Positions 17,560 to 25,927 are shown, counted from the stretch's first letter. The stretch is 64,000 nt of DNA from an uncultured Clostridia bacterium (GCA_944386455.1 CALXBC010000006.1:1-64000); one strand, 5' to 3'. Notes: a model not told the origin generated them from the letters alone. Made by a program: numbers and translations.

Positions 17560-18447
17560 TTGCGGGATGTATTTTCTTCTTTTCATCCGATCGTCAATTT
17601 TATTTATTTTGTATTGGTTATCATGTGCAGTATGTTTTTTATGCATCCTGTGTTTTTGGGGATTTCCCTCTGCTCCGCCATTCTATATTCTATATATTTG
17701 AATGGGATCAGGGCAATAAAGTTTAACTTTTTATTTATGCTCCCTGTTTTGCTGCTGTTTGCGGCACTGAATCCGCTGTTTAATCATGAGGGCGCAACAG
17801 TGTTGTTCCACATTCAAAATAATCCGATAACAGCAGAAGCGCTGATATATGGATTGGCAGCCGCGGCGATGTTTGTATCAGTTATTATTTGGTTTTCCTG
17901 TTATAATGTTGTCATGACATCCGATAAATTTATTTTTTTGTTTGGCCGTGTAATACCCGCCCTATCATTGGTACTTTCTATGGTGCTGCGATTGATCCCC
18001 AGGCTGAAGGCGCAAATTCACATGATTTCAAATGCACAAAAGTGTGTTGGTCAGGATGCCACAAACGGTAATATGCTGCAGCGAGTAAAAAATGGATTAA
18101 AAATTCTGTCGGTTTTGGTGACCTGGGCATTCGAAAATGCAATTGATACAGCTGATTCGATGAAATCTCGCGGCTACGGTCTGAAAGGACGTACCAGCTT
18201 TTCTAACTATCGTTTTGACAGAAGGGACGGCCTGGCGATGGGATTCATACTGTTTTTCTTTTTGCCGGTCATTTTTGGCGCTTTAACAGGAGAAAATAAT
18301 ATTATATATTTCCCGTCTGTTTTGGTAAAACCGCTTTCGGCAGTCAGCCTGATAGTTTATATTGCATACGGCGGACTGTGCTTGCTGCCATTGATCTTTA
18401 ACATACTGGAGGATATAAAATGGGCTCGTTTGAGATCAAGAGTTTAA
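17560..18447 (+). CDS. ecfT: ECF transporter transmembrane component EcfT
   Basis: 295 residues starting from TTG 17560. It has five to six hydrophobic segments, and the EcfT coupling motifs are recognisable: AFENAIDTADSMKSRGYG at about residues 190-207 carries the A-R-G-like signature that contacts the ATPases. It joins the substrate-binding S protein to the ATPases in the membrane. The ATPase gene starts 28 bp before its end. The cobalamin riboswitch upstream points to a corrinoid or a corrinoid precursor as cargo. Confidence 0.85.
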   Translation: MRDVFSSFHPIVNFIYFVLVIMCSMFFMHPVFLGISLCSAILYSIYLNGIRAIKFNFLFMLPVLLLFAALNPLFNHEGATVLFHIQNNPITAEALIYGLAAAAMFVSVIIWFSCYNVVMTSDKFIFLFGRVIPALSLVLSMVLRLIPRLKAQIHMISNAQKCVGQDATNGNMLQRVKNGLKILSVLVTWAFENAIDTADSMKSRGYGLKGRTSFSNYRFDRRDGLAMGFILFFFLPVIFGALTGENNIIYFPSVLVKPLSAVSLIVYIAYGGLCLLPLIFNILEDIKWARLRSRV

Positions 18448-20090
18448 CATTTTCTTATCCCGAAAGTGAACGGCCGGCTTTGGATCATATAGATATGACG
18501 GTGAGGGATGGAGAATTTGTCCTGATTTGCGGCTGTTCCGGCTGTGGGAAAAGCACACTTCTTCGCCATTTGAAAACTGTGCTGACACCCCATGGGAAGA
18601 GGGAAGGAGAAATTCTGTTTGACGGAAAGCCGCTGGAAAAAGCTGATCTATATACACAGTCATCTAAAATCGGTTATGTGCTGCAAAACCCGGAAAATCA
18701 AATTGTGACGGATAAGGTTTGGCACGAGTTGGCGTTTGGACTGGAAAGTCTGGGGTGGCCGAGCGAGACGATACGTCTGCGGGTTGCGGAGATGGCAAGC
18801 TTCTTTGGCATCCAGAACTGGTTTCTGAAAAATGTAACAGAATTGTCCGGCGGACAAAAGCAGCTTTTGAATCTTGCATCTGTCATGGCAATGCAGCCCA
18901 GTGTTTTGATTCTGGATGAACCGACGTCTCAGCTGGACCCGATCGCTGCGTCTGAATTCCTTGAAACGGTCAAAAAAATCAACCGGGAACTGGGAACGAC
19001 GGTGCTGCTCTCTGAACATCGTCTGGATGAGATTTTGCCGGTTGCTGACAGGGTGGCTGTTTTGGATCAGGGAAAGCTGGTCTGTTATGATACGCCAAAA
19101 AAAGTTGGGAATTTCCTGAAAAATCAGGCGCATGAAATGTTTTCCGCCATGCCGGCTCCGGTTCAGATCTATGCGGGAGTTCCAAATGATCTGGAGTGTC
19201 CGCTGACCGTTCGCGATGGAAGAAACTGGCTTAACAGATTATTTTCGGGGAAAAAAGTTTCCAATACGGAGCCGGAACAGAAATCTGTCTGTTTTTCAGA
19301 GGAAACAGTGATCCAGATGAAGGATGTCTGGTTCAAATATGAAAAGAATGGCGCCGATGTTGTCAGCGATTTATCGCTTTGCGTCAGAAAGGGAGAATGG
19401 TACAGTATTGTCGGCGGAAACGGGACCGGAAAGACCACAACCCTTAACTTGCTCAGTCGGATCATCCTCCCTTATCGGGGCAAGATTCTGCTGAACGGGC
19501 GTGACTTGGCAAAATACACGGATAAAGAGCTGTTTACGAAAAATCTTGGTGTGCTTCCGCAAAATCCTCAGGCGCTGTTTGTAAAAAAGACAGTGGAGAT
19601 GGATTTTCTGGAGATGCTCTCAGGTACAAAACTTTCTGAAGCGGAAAAACTGCAAAAGGTCCGTGAAGCGGCAAAGCTGGTTGATATGACGCCGTTTATG
19701 CAGATGCATCCGTATGATTTAAGCGGCGGAGAGCAACAGCGTGCCGCTTTGGGAAAGGTGCTGCTGTTGGAACCGAAAATCCTGCTGCTGGACGAGCCCA
19801 CCAAAGGAATCGACGGCCATTTTAAAACGAAGCTGGCCGCTGTTTTGAAAAAACTCCAGCAAACCGGCGTTACCATTGTCATGGTGTCTCATGACATTGA
19901 GTTCTGTGCAAAATATGCGGACACCTGTGCAATGTTTTTTAATGGCAATATCGTTGCATCCGGTCCTACCGGCAGTTTCTTTTCAGGCAACAGCTTTTAT
20001 ACGACGGCGGCCAACCGGATGTCCCGGCATTTGTTCCCACATGCAGTAACAAATGAGGATGTGATACTGTTATGTCAGAAAAACCGATAG
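18420..20090 (+). CDS. ecfA: ECF transporter ATPase, fused A and A' subunits
   Basis: 556 residues with two ABC cassettes in one chain. The first has Walker A GCSGCGKST at about 35-43 and signature LSGGQKQLL near 142. The second begins near residue 297, with Walker A GGNGTGKTT near 337, LSGGEQQRA near 435 and KILLLDEPTKGID. Most Firmicutes encode EcfA and EcfA' as separate genes, so the fusion is a family variant. It powers transport together with the EcfT and S proteins on either side. The next gene overlaps its end by 19 bp. Confidence 0.9.
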   Translation: MGSFEIKSLTFSYPESERPALDHIDMTVRDGEFVLICGCSGCGKSTLLRHLKTVLTPHGKREGEILFDGKPLEKADLYTQSSKIGYVLQNPENQIVTDKVWHELAFGLESLGWPSETIRLRVAEMASFFGIQNWFLKNVTELSGGQKQLLNLASVMAMQPSVLILDEPTSQLDPIAASEFLETVKKINRELGTTVLLSEHRLDEILPVADRVAVLDQGKLVCYDTPKKVGNFLKNQAHEMFSAMPAPVQIYAGVPNDLECPLTVRDGRNWLNRLFSGKKVSNTEPEQKSVCFSEETVIQMKDVWFKYEKNGADVVSDLSLCVRKGEWYSIVGGNGTGKTTTLNLLSRIILPYRGKILLNGRDLAKYTDKELFTKNLGVLPQNPQALFVKKTVEMDFLEMLSGTKLSEAEKLQKVREAAKLVDMTPFMQMHPYDLSGGEQQRAALGKVLLLEPKILLLDEPTKGIDGHFKTKLAAVLKKLQQTGVTIVMVSHDIEFCAKYADTCAMFFNGNIVASGPTGSFFSGNSFYTTAANRMSRHLFPHAVTNEDVILLCQKNR

Positions 20091-20842
20091 TCAAGCATCG
20101 TCTGAAAAAAAGAATTTTTGTTTCAGCTGCCCTGATTGTGCTCATTATTCCTGCTGTTTTAATTCTTTGCAGCAGGCTGATGCGGACAATGAAATGGAGT
20201 CTTTCACTCTTTGGTCATCCGGTCGTAATACGGCTGCATTATGCGGTGTCCTTGCTGATTATTATTTGTACCATGATTCCCTTTTTTATGATCTTTGAAA
20301 AGCGTAAGCCTCAGGCAAGGGAACTGGTGACGATCGCAACCCTTTCTGCGATAGCAGTTATCAGCCGCGCCGCATTTTTTATGCTGCCGCAATTCAAGCC
20401 GATGAGTGCAGTCATCATCATTGCAGGAGTCTGTTTCGGACCGGAATCGGGCTTTTTAGTCGGGGCTGTATCCTGTTTTGTTTCCAATATGTTTTTTGGT
20501 CAGGGCTCGCATACGCCATGGCAGATGTTTTGCTTTGGAATTATCGGTTTTATAGCCGGCCTGCTGTTCCATAAAGGATTAATAAAACGGAATACTATTA
20601 CGCTTTGTATATATGGTGGTTTATCCGTATTTTTTATTTATGGCGGAATCGTCAATTTTGGTTCTTTGCTGAACATGGGCGTGAAGCTCAATTGGAAAAC
20701 GATTGTTGCATATTATGCTTCAGGATTTCTGTTTGACCTGATCCACGCGGGAGCAACAGTGGTTTTTCTGTTCCTTTTTTCCCGGCCTATGATCGAGATT
20801 TTGGAACGGATCAGAAAAAAATATGGATTGATTGAGACATAG
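20072..20842 (+). CDS. ECF transporter substrate-binding (S) component, likely corrinoid
   Basis: 256 residues with six or seven hydrophobic segments. ARELVTIATLSAIAVISRA at residues about 88-106 and the following FKPMSAVIIIAGVCFGPESGF match ECF S proteins, whose first helix carries the AxxxA contact with EcfT. The riboswitch and the neighbours make a cobalamin or cobinamide substrate likely; this is inference. The N-terminal extension of about 60 residues, with one extra helix, is longer than in a minimal S protein. Confidence 0.8.
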   Translation: MSEKPIVKHRLKKRIFVSAALIVLIIPAVLILCSRLMRTMKWSLSLFGHPVVIRLHYAVSLLIIICTMIPFFMIFEKRKPQARELVTIATLSAIAVISRAAFFMLPQFKPMSAVIIIAGVCFGPESGFLVGAVSCFVSNMFFGQGSHTPWQMFCFGIIGFIAGLLFHKGLIKRNTITLCIYGGLSVFFIYGGIVNFGSLLNMGVKLNWKTIVAYYASGFLFDLIHAGATVVFLFLFSRPMIEILERIRKKYGLIET

Positions 20843-20859
20843 TTGAAGGGAAAGAGTAC

Positions 20860-21696
20860 ATGTCAGCTAAAACGATCATGCTTCAAGGGACGATGTCCCA
20901 TGTGGGAAAAACGATTTTGACCGCAGGACTTTGCCGTCTGTTTTCAGAATTGGGATATCGGACAGCACCGTTTAAGGCGCAGAATCTGTCTTCCAAAGGA
21001 ACTGTCCTGGCAGACGGTTCGGAAATTGGGACAGGGCAGGCTATTCAAGCAAGAGCAGCCGGAATAATACCAGTCGCAGCCATGAATCCGTTGCTGCTGA
21101 AAGCAAATATGGATGGAACATTGGACGTGTTTCTGCATGGGAAAAAGCAATCCCGGGATCGTGCCGACTATTATTTTTTCCATCGGAATGAGTTAATGCG
21201 GGAGATTCTCAGTGATTTTAACGAACTGCGGGAAAAGTATGATATCATTTGTATAGAAGGTGCCGGAAGTCCGGCAGAGCCGAATTTGCAGCAACGGGAC
21301 ATTGCCAATATGGGACTCGCGCGGGAAATTGATGCGCCGGTTTTGTTAGTAGGTGATATTGAGCGCGGCGGAGTGTTTGCTTCCTTGTATGGAACTCTAA
21401 TGCTTTTGCCGGAAACGGATCGGAAGCTTGTGAAAGGCTTGATCATCAATAAATTTACAGGAGAAGAACAGTATTTACAGCCTGCGCCGAGAATACTGGA
21501 AGAAAACACGGGATTGCCGGTGCTTGGAATAATACCGTATCTCTCGATCTGCCTGGAGGAAGAAGATGTTTCTTTTAGCAGAAAAACAGCAAAAAATTCA
21601 CAGGACGAGGATGATTGCTTTCGTCAAATTTCATCTGCACTACGTGCTCACCTAAAACTGGAGGAAATCATGAATATTATTTGGAATAATAAATAA
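20860..21696 (+). CDS. CobQ-like cobyric acid synthase lacking the glutaminase domain
   Basis: 278 residues against about 500 for CobQ. The ATP-binding domain is complete: MLQGTMSHVGKT (P-loop variant, residues 7-18), FKAQNLSS, CIEGAGSPAEPNL near 130, GDIERGGVFASL near 164 and LGIIPYL near 225, then EEEDVSF. At the point where the GATase domain (with its Cys and His) would begin, the sequence passes directly into a tail, FRQISSALRAHLKLEEIMNII, that resembles the usual CobQ C-terminus. CobQ amidates four side chains of adenosyl-cobyrinic acid a,c-diamide with glutamine as nitrogen donor; without GATase it would need free ammonia or a partner. It lies between the transporter and DUF2284/DUF71 genes under a cobalamin riboswitch. 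The tail match is by eye. Confidence 0.8.
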   Translation: MSAKTIMLQGTMSHVGKTILTAGLCRLFSELGYRTAPFKAQNLSSKGTVLADGSEIGTGQAIQARAAGIIPVAAMNPLLLKANMDGTLDVFLHGKKQSRDRADYYFFHRNELMREILSDFNELREKYDIICIEGAGSPAEPNLQQRDIANMGLAREIDAPVLLVGDIERGGVFASLYGTLMLLPETDRKLVKGLIINKFTGEEQYLQPAPRILEENTGLPVLGIIPYLSICLEEEDVSFSRKTAKNSQDEDDCFRQISSALRAHLKLEEIMNIIWNNK

Positions 21697-21718
21697 TGAG
21701 AAGGGAGCTGGAAAACAA

Positions 21719-22285
21719 ATGAATCTAAAGCAGATGTTCAAGGATGTCGGAATATTTCAATATGGTGTAACGGATACTGCTGAAATTCGGTTTGCTCAGG
21801 AAGTGCGGGCTATGTGTGAGGTCAATACCTGCCGGCAGTATGGAAAAACATGGGCATGCCCTCCGGCACTTGGCAGTGTAGAGGAATGTCGGGAACGTAT
21901 ACAGCGGTTCCAGAAAATGCTGGTTTTCAGCATGAAAATCGATCTGGAGGATTCCTTTGATTACGAGGGCATGATGGCCGGTATGAAGCAATTCAAAAAG
22001 TCATGCAGGGCGATCGGCGCGGCGATCCGTCCGTATATCCGCGACTGTCTGATGTTGTCCAATGAAGGATGCGACTTGTGCGAAAAGTGCACTTATCCGG
22101 ATGCCGCCTGCCGTTTTCCGGAACAGTCGCAAGGCTCATTGGAAGGCTATGGGGTTTTTGTGAGCGAGCTTGCTAAACAGGCGGGGATCAACTACATAAA
22201 CGGGCCGAATATCGTTACCTATTTTGGAGCGTTGGTATGTCAGGCCTCTGATTTGGAGCAGCTCCTTGGACAAACGATCGAATAA
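21719..22285 (+). CDS. DUF2284 metal-binding protein
   Basis: 188 residues, rich in cysteine: CEVNTCRQYGKTWACPP near residues 32-48 and GCDLCEKCTYPDAACRFPE near 118-136. The second cluster is ferredoxin-like and should hold an iron-sulfur cluster or another metal. The family (DUF2284) has no settled function, though it is often found near corrinoid or methyltransfer genes. Here it lies inside the B12 operon, between the CobQ-like and DUF71 genes, with GGGAGC 10 nt before its ATG. Confidence 0.8.
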   Translation: MNLKQMFKDVGIFQYGVTDTAEIRFAQEVRAMCEVNTCRQYGKTWACPPALGSVEECRERIQRFQKMLVFSMKIDLEDSFDYEGMMAGMKQFKKSCRAIGAAIRPYIRDCLMLSNEGCDLCEKCTYPDAACRFPEQSQGSLEGYGVFVSELAKQAGINYINGPNIVTYFGALVCQASDLEQLLGQTIE

Positions 22286-22304
22286 AAAGAAAAGAGTATG
22301 AAAA

Positions 22305-22958
22305 ATGAAATTTATAGTTTCTTACAGCTGCGGAAAAGACAGCGCCTTGTCTTTGCATAAAATGCTGGAAGCGGGACACACACCTGTCGGCCTTTTAGTT
22401 ATGGTGAACCGAGACATGCAGCGTTCCTGGTTCCATGGTGTAGACCCTGAATTGCTGCAATGTATTTCTGATGCATTGCATATTCCGCTGATTTTGTGTG
22501 AATCTGACGGCAACGATTATCATACCAGAATGGAAATCGGACTGAAAAAAGGAAAGGAAATGGGAGCGGATGCCTGTGTTTTTGGAGATATCGATATAGA
22601 AGAACATTTGACCTGGTGCAGAGAAAGATGTGAAGCGGCAGGACTGAAATGTATTCATCCCTTGTGGCACCGGGACAGAGAAGAAAATACCAATGAGATT
22701 CTCTCACTGGGATATCGGTGCGTAATCAAATGTGTCCGTAATCAGATGTTGCCCCAGGAATATTTGGGACGAGTGCTGGATTTTGATTTGATTGAGGATA
22801 TGAAAAAGCGCGGAATTGACATCTGCGGTGAAAACGGGGAATATCACACTGTTGTATTGGGAGGACCGATTTTTCGTTATCCTGTTTTATATGAATGCAG
22901 AAAAGTTTATGATTTTGGAACGATATCTGCGATTGATATCGGTGCGGCAGTCGTTTAA
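22305..22958 (+). CDS. DUF71/COG2102 PP-loop ATPase, diphthine-ammonia-ligase-like, probable B12 type
   Basis: 217 residues. The PP-loop SCGKDSALS at residues 8-16 and the C-terminal ENGEYHTVVLGGPIF near 183-197 are the marks of the ATP_bind_4 (DUF71) family. The eukaryotic relative Dph6 amidates diphthine with ATP and ammonium. Bacteria have no diphthamide, and published comparative genomics placed a DUF71 subgroup with B12 salvage. Its position here as the last gene of a cobalamin-riboswitch operon fits that subgroup. A role in amidating or re-amidating corrinoids together with the glutaminase-less CobQ is my inference. Confidence 0.8.
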   Translation: MKFIVSYSCGKDSALSLHKMLEAGHTPVGLLVMVNRDMQRSWFHGVDPELLQCISDALHIPLILCESDGNDYHTRMEIGLKKGKEMGADACVFGDIDIEEHLTWCRERCEAAGLKCIHPLWHRDREENTNEILSLGYRCVIKCVRNQMLPQEYLGRVLDFDLIEDMKKRGIDICGENGEYHTVVLGGPIFRYPVLYECRKVYDFGTISAIDIGAAVV

Positions 22959-23052
22959 GTGCATGGTAAGGCAATTATATATTTCACTGCTGTACATAGA
23001 GCATATATAGAAAATATATGGTCAGGATATGAAGGAATGTATGAAATGCCGC

Positions 23053-23081
23053 TTTACAAGAATTTTATTTCATGATATAAT
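23053..23081 (+). promoter_or_regulatory. Promoter of the DUF1835 gene
   Basis: TTTACA at 23053-23058, 17 bp, TATAAT at 23076-23081. It marks a separate transcript after the B12 operon. Confidence 0.6.
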
Positions 23082-23140
23082 AATAACAATTTACGGCTAA
23101 ACTACATATGTATTTAATATTTGTTTTTTGAGGGATCAGA

Positions 23141-23971
23141 ATGCTGAATATCTGTTTTTCAGAAAGTGCCAACGGGATTTTAGAGCAGGCTGTACATGAA
23201 GGATACTTGATTGAATCAAAAACCGTTTGTATTCCAGATGATTTATCATTGGGAGATATATCCAATCCTAAAAATTGGGATATCAGAAGAAAAACAATGT
23301 TGGAGCTTTATTTAGATCAGGACTATGTTGAGCATAACTGTAAACGCTGCTATCAGGAATTTTTTGATCAGATTTATAATCACGAAAAGATACTGATCTG
23401 GTATGCAAATACTCCTTCAGAATTCTGCGGATTGCTGTATACACTTTGGCTGCTGAAGGAAACCCCTGTTGCGATTGGGGCGGTTTGCTGCTCCAGGACA
23501 CTGAAACGGGGTGATAATCAGTTCTCCTCTTATTACTCGGTGAGTGACTTGAGGCCGGAAGAAGTGATTCGTTTTTTACCATTTGAAGTATCCTTTTCTG
23601 AAGCAGAAAAGGAAGAATATATATCTGAATGGGAAAAATTATCTGATGAAAATGGAGAACTGCGGGTTTATTGGAATGAAACTGTGCAGACGGCGGATCC
23701 TTCTTATTATGATGATGTGATTTTAAAGTATATCAGTACAAAACCGCAGACTGTGGCAGATGCTGTAGGGAAATTTATGATGACAGAGCATCTGGGTGTG
23801 AATGATCAGTTTGTGGTTTCCAGAATCAATGTCTTGATCCAAAAGGGCGTTTTGTATTCTGACGGAGACGGTGTCAGTTATCGGGATAAGATTAAACTGC
23901 TTCGTCCACAGATGGAAAGACGGATTCTAAGTATTGCCACACAGATCGATAGACGGCAGGCAAACATGTAA
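23141..23971 (+). CDS. DUF1835/DUF3658 domain protein
   Basis: 276 residues. The start MLNICFSESANGILEQA and the DDLSLGDI segment near residue 36 match DUF1835, and the C-terminal third (from about residue 165) matches the DUF3658 companion domain. Function unknown. It is expressed from its own promoter and ended by its own terminator. The ribosome site is GAGGGA about 6 nt before the ATG. Confidence 0.75.
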   Translation: MLNICFSESANGILEQAVHEGYLIESKTVCIPDDLSLGDISNPKNWDIRRKTMLELYLDQDYVEHNCKRCYQEFFDQIYNHEKILIWYANTPSEFCGLLYTLWLLKETPVAIGAVCCSRTLKRGDNQFSSYYSVSDLRPEEVIRFLPFEVSFSEAEKEEYISEWEKLSDENGELRVYWNETVQTADPSYYDDVILKYISTKPQTVADAVGKFMMTEHLGVNDQFVVSRINVLIQKGVLYSDGDGVSYRDKIKLLRPQMERRILSIATQIDRRQANM

Positions 23972-23981
23972 GCTTTTATAA

Positions 23982-24025
23982 AAAATAAACAGAGTCATTC
24001 CTATAAAAATGGCTCTGTTTATTTT
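23982..24025 (+). terminator. Terminator of the DUF1835 gene
   Basis: AAAATAAACAGAG at 23982-23994 pairs with CTCTGTTTATTTT at 24013-24025, followed by more T. Confidence 0.8.
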
Positions 24026-24165
24026 TTATAAATTATGATTCTGATATTACAGGCAGACGAAAAGAGAAGACCGACATCTCAAGAACAGGTTCGATTTTAA
24101 ATGGAGTATTGGGACTTTATTTACGAATTTAATCTGTCTGACAACAGGCAGTATGATTTACAATC

Positions 24166-24348
24166 TTACAATCTGGGATCGATCGTATGCATCAGACTGA
24201 CAGCTGTATTGGTCCTTACACAGCAGGAGCATAACGCTTTTGGTGCCTCTTCTTCACAGGAAATGTTTTGTAGATCCTTGAGGTTCTGATCCAGTGTTTT
24301 CTCGACGTTTTTAAGAACGGCATTAATTTTTTCAATATCCGGTTTCAC
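24166..24348 (-). CDS. Possible small cysteine-containing protein
   Basis: About 60 residues: VKPDIEKINAVLKNVEKTL, then LKDLQNISCEEEAPKALCSC. AAAGGA lies 9 nt before GTG 24348; the TTG and ATG starts upstream overlap it. The N-terminal half is a plausible amphipathic helix and three cysteines are clustered. No family is recognised; it may not be a gene. 24349-24596 shows nothing else. Confidence 0.35.
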   Translation of the reverse strand: MKPDIEKINAVLKNVEKTLDQNLKDLQNISCEEEAPKALCSCCVRTNTAVSLMHTIDPRL

Positions 24349-24596
24349 ATTTGACATTCCTTTCAATACAAAGACTGCAGTTTCCCGATCATGTCGACAT
24401 AGATGTTGCTGTAAAAATATTGCAAGTTATAATTCTGTCAGTATACAGCTGTCGGCTTGAGAATTCCTTTCGCTTGTATTATAAATGATAAACAGAAAAA
24501 ATGCAATAAAAATTATGCATATCCTGAAAAATTATCTTGTTTGCTTGTAAAAACTAGAAGTCTGTATCAAATCAAAAATCTGAAAATTACAAAAAA

Positions 24597-24645
24597 GCAA
24601 AAGCACCGACAAACAGCGTAGAATCGCTATTTTTCGATGCTTTTT
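24597..24645 (-). terminator. Terminator of tRNA-Pro
   Basis: On the minus strand AAAGCATCGA pairs with TCGGTGCTTT (two G-T type pairs), with an inner AGCG/CGCT stem, directly after the tRNA. Confidence 0.65.
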
Positions 24646-24647
24646 TG

Positions 24648-24724
24648 TGGTCGAGGTGACGGGATTCGAACACGCGACCTCTGCGTCCCGAACGCAGCGC
24701 TCTACCAAACTGAGCCACACCTCG
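24648..24724 (-). tRNA. tRNA-Pro (anticodon CGG)
   Basis: 77 nt including an encoded CCA end. Acceptor CGAGGTG pairs with CACCTCG. The anticodon arm is CTGCG-TTCGGGA-CGCAG with CGG at positions 34-36, and the T arm is present with GTTCGAATC. Pro codon CCG is read. Confidence 0.95.
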
Positions 24725-24797
24725 AACTACCTTATATATTATACACGATTTTACTATATTGTCAATACTATTTTCCTATTTTTTTCTTTTTGTTTGG

Positions 24798-24826
24798 TTG
24801 ACGAAAAATGCGATTTAGGATATAAT
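24798..24826 (+). promoter_or_regulatory. Promoter of pyrE
   Basis: TTGACG at 24798-24803, 17 bp, TATAAT at 24821-24826. The start of transcription, near 24833, leaves no leader for an ATG at 24835 and favours ATG 24859. Confidence 0.8.
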
Positions 24827-24858
24827 AAAATAAAATGTTTGGGAAAGCGGTGGATTTT

Positions 24859-25521
24859 ATGCTGACACAGGCCAAGAGGGATTTTATTGAATTTATGATG
24901 TCTGCGAATGTGCTGCGCTTCGGGGATTTTGTAACGAAGAGCGGGCGGAACACCCCTTATTTCGTCAATACAGGAAATTATAAGACCGGACTGCAAAGCT
25001 CCAGACTTGGTGAATTTTATGCCGGATGTATAAAGGAAACGGTAGGAAATGAATTTGACGCTATGTTCGGCCCTGCCTATAAAGGGATTCCTCTGGTGAC
25101 AACAACGGCCGGTGCCTTGGCAAGAAATTATGGGATAGACAAGCCGTTCTTTTTTAATCGGAAAGAAGAAAAGGATCATGGCGAGGGCGGCTCTCTGGTT
25201 GGCTATCAACCTTCAGACGGGGACAGGGTCATCATCATTGAAGATGTGATCACCGCAGGAACTGCGATCAGAGAGACGATGCCGGTTCTGCTCAAGGCGG
25301 CTGAAGTTTCTGTCCCTCACATGTTCATATCCGTCAATCGCTGCGAGGTCGGTCAGACTGCCGGAAAAACCGCAGTAATGGAAGTTAAGGAAGCATTTGG
25401 CATTGATATCCATGCTCTGATTGATGTAACAGATATCCATGCTTATCTAAAGCAGTCAGGCTGTTACGAGGAAATCCTTCCCAAAATGGAAGCATATATG
25501 GAACAATATTGCGTACTGTAA
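24859..25521 (+). CDS. pyrE: Orotate phosphoribosyltransferase
   Basis: 220 residues from ATG 24859, which has GGTGG in front and fits the promoter; ATG 24835 is in frame but too close to the transcription start. The PRPP-binding motif RVIIIEDVITAGTAIRE is at about residues 124-140, and FVTKSGRNTPYFVNTG near the N-terminus fits the family. It converts orotate and PRPP to OMP in pyrimidine synthesis. The gene stands alone, away from other pyr genes. Its terminator has been split by a 221-bp repeat element. Confidence 0.92.
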   Translation: MLTQAKRDFIEFMMSANVLRFGDFVTKSGRNTPYFVNTGNYKTGLQSSRLGEFYAGCIKETVGNEFDAMFGPAYKGIPLVTTTAGALARNYGIDKPFFFNRKEEKDHGEGGSLVGYQPSDGDRVIIIEDVITAGTAIRETMPVLLKAAEVSVPHMFISVNRCEVGQTAGKTAVMEVKEAFGIDIHALIDVTDIHAYLKQSGCYEEILPKMEAYMEQYCVL

Positions 25522-25527
25522 AATTAG

Positions 25528-25783
25528 AAAATCCTGCCAATATTTGAGCGTGTCGACTTTTTCGACACGCTCTCGAGGGATAAATACAATCACTGCGGCA
25601 AAGCCTTGTTCTGTGTTTTTTCCCGACTCCCCCCTTTTTCGTCAAAAACCGGCTCTGCAAAAGGCTTTGCCTTTGCTCACCGCCGGTTTTCTCTCAAAGA
25701 GTCACACAGGCGGCGCATGTCCGCCTGTGTGACGATTTTTTATATTACCGTTTTTCGACAGACTGAATATTCCGCAGGATTTT
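25528..25783 (+). terminator. pyrE terminator split by an inserted element
   Basis: AAAATCCTGC at 25528-25537 and GCAGGATTTTTT at 25774-25785 are the two arms of one rho-independent terminator. Without the 221-bp element and one AATATT, the loop would be about 9 nt. AATATT is present on both sides (25539-25544 and 25766-25771), as in a target-site duplication. Confidence 0.75.
25545..25765 (+). repeat. Structured 221-bp repeat element, copy A
   Basis: Begins with the hairpin GAGCGTGTCGA-TCGACACGCTC. A conserved middle contains a stem AAACCGGC/GCCGGTTT enclosing a smaller hairpin, followed by a 13-bp terminator-like stem GTCACACAGGCGG/CCGCCTGTGTGAC with a T-run, and the element ends TTTTTCGACAGACTG. 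Two further copies occur at 46995 and 61590 in the opposite orientation. Stem changes between copies are compensated. Confidence 0.85.
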
Positions 25784-25818
25784 TTATGCAAATCCGATTT
25801 ATTTTTGTTGATTTCTAT

Positions 25819-25847
25819 TTGACGAATGTTGTCATATCGTTTATAAT
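25819..25847 (+). promoter_or_regulatory. Promoter of the zapA-mreB region
   Basis: TTGACG at 25819-25824, 17 bp, TATAAT at 25842-25847. Confidence 0.8.
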
Positions 25848-25927
25848 AAAAACAGGATAATTACAGAGGAATTTACATAATTTTTCACTGGATAGAGCGG
25901 CTAAGATATCGGAAGGGAGAAACCGAA

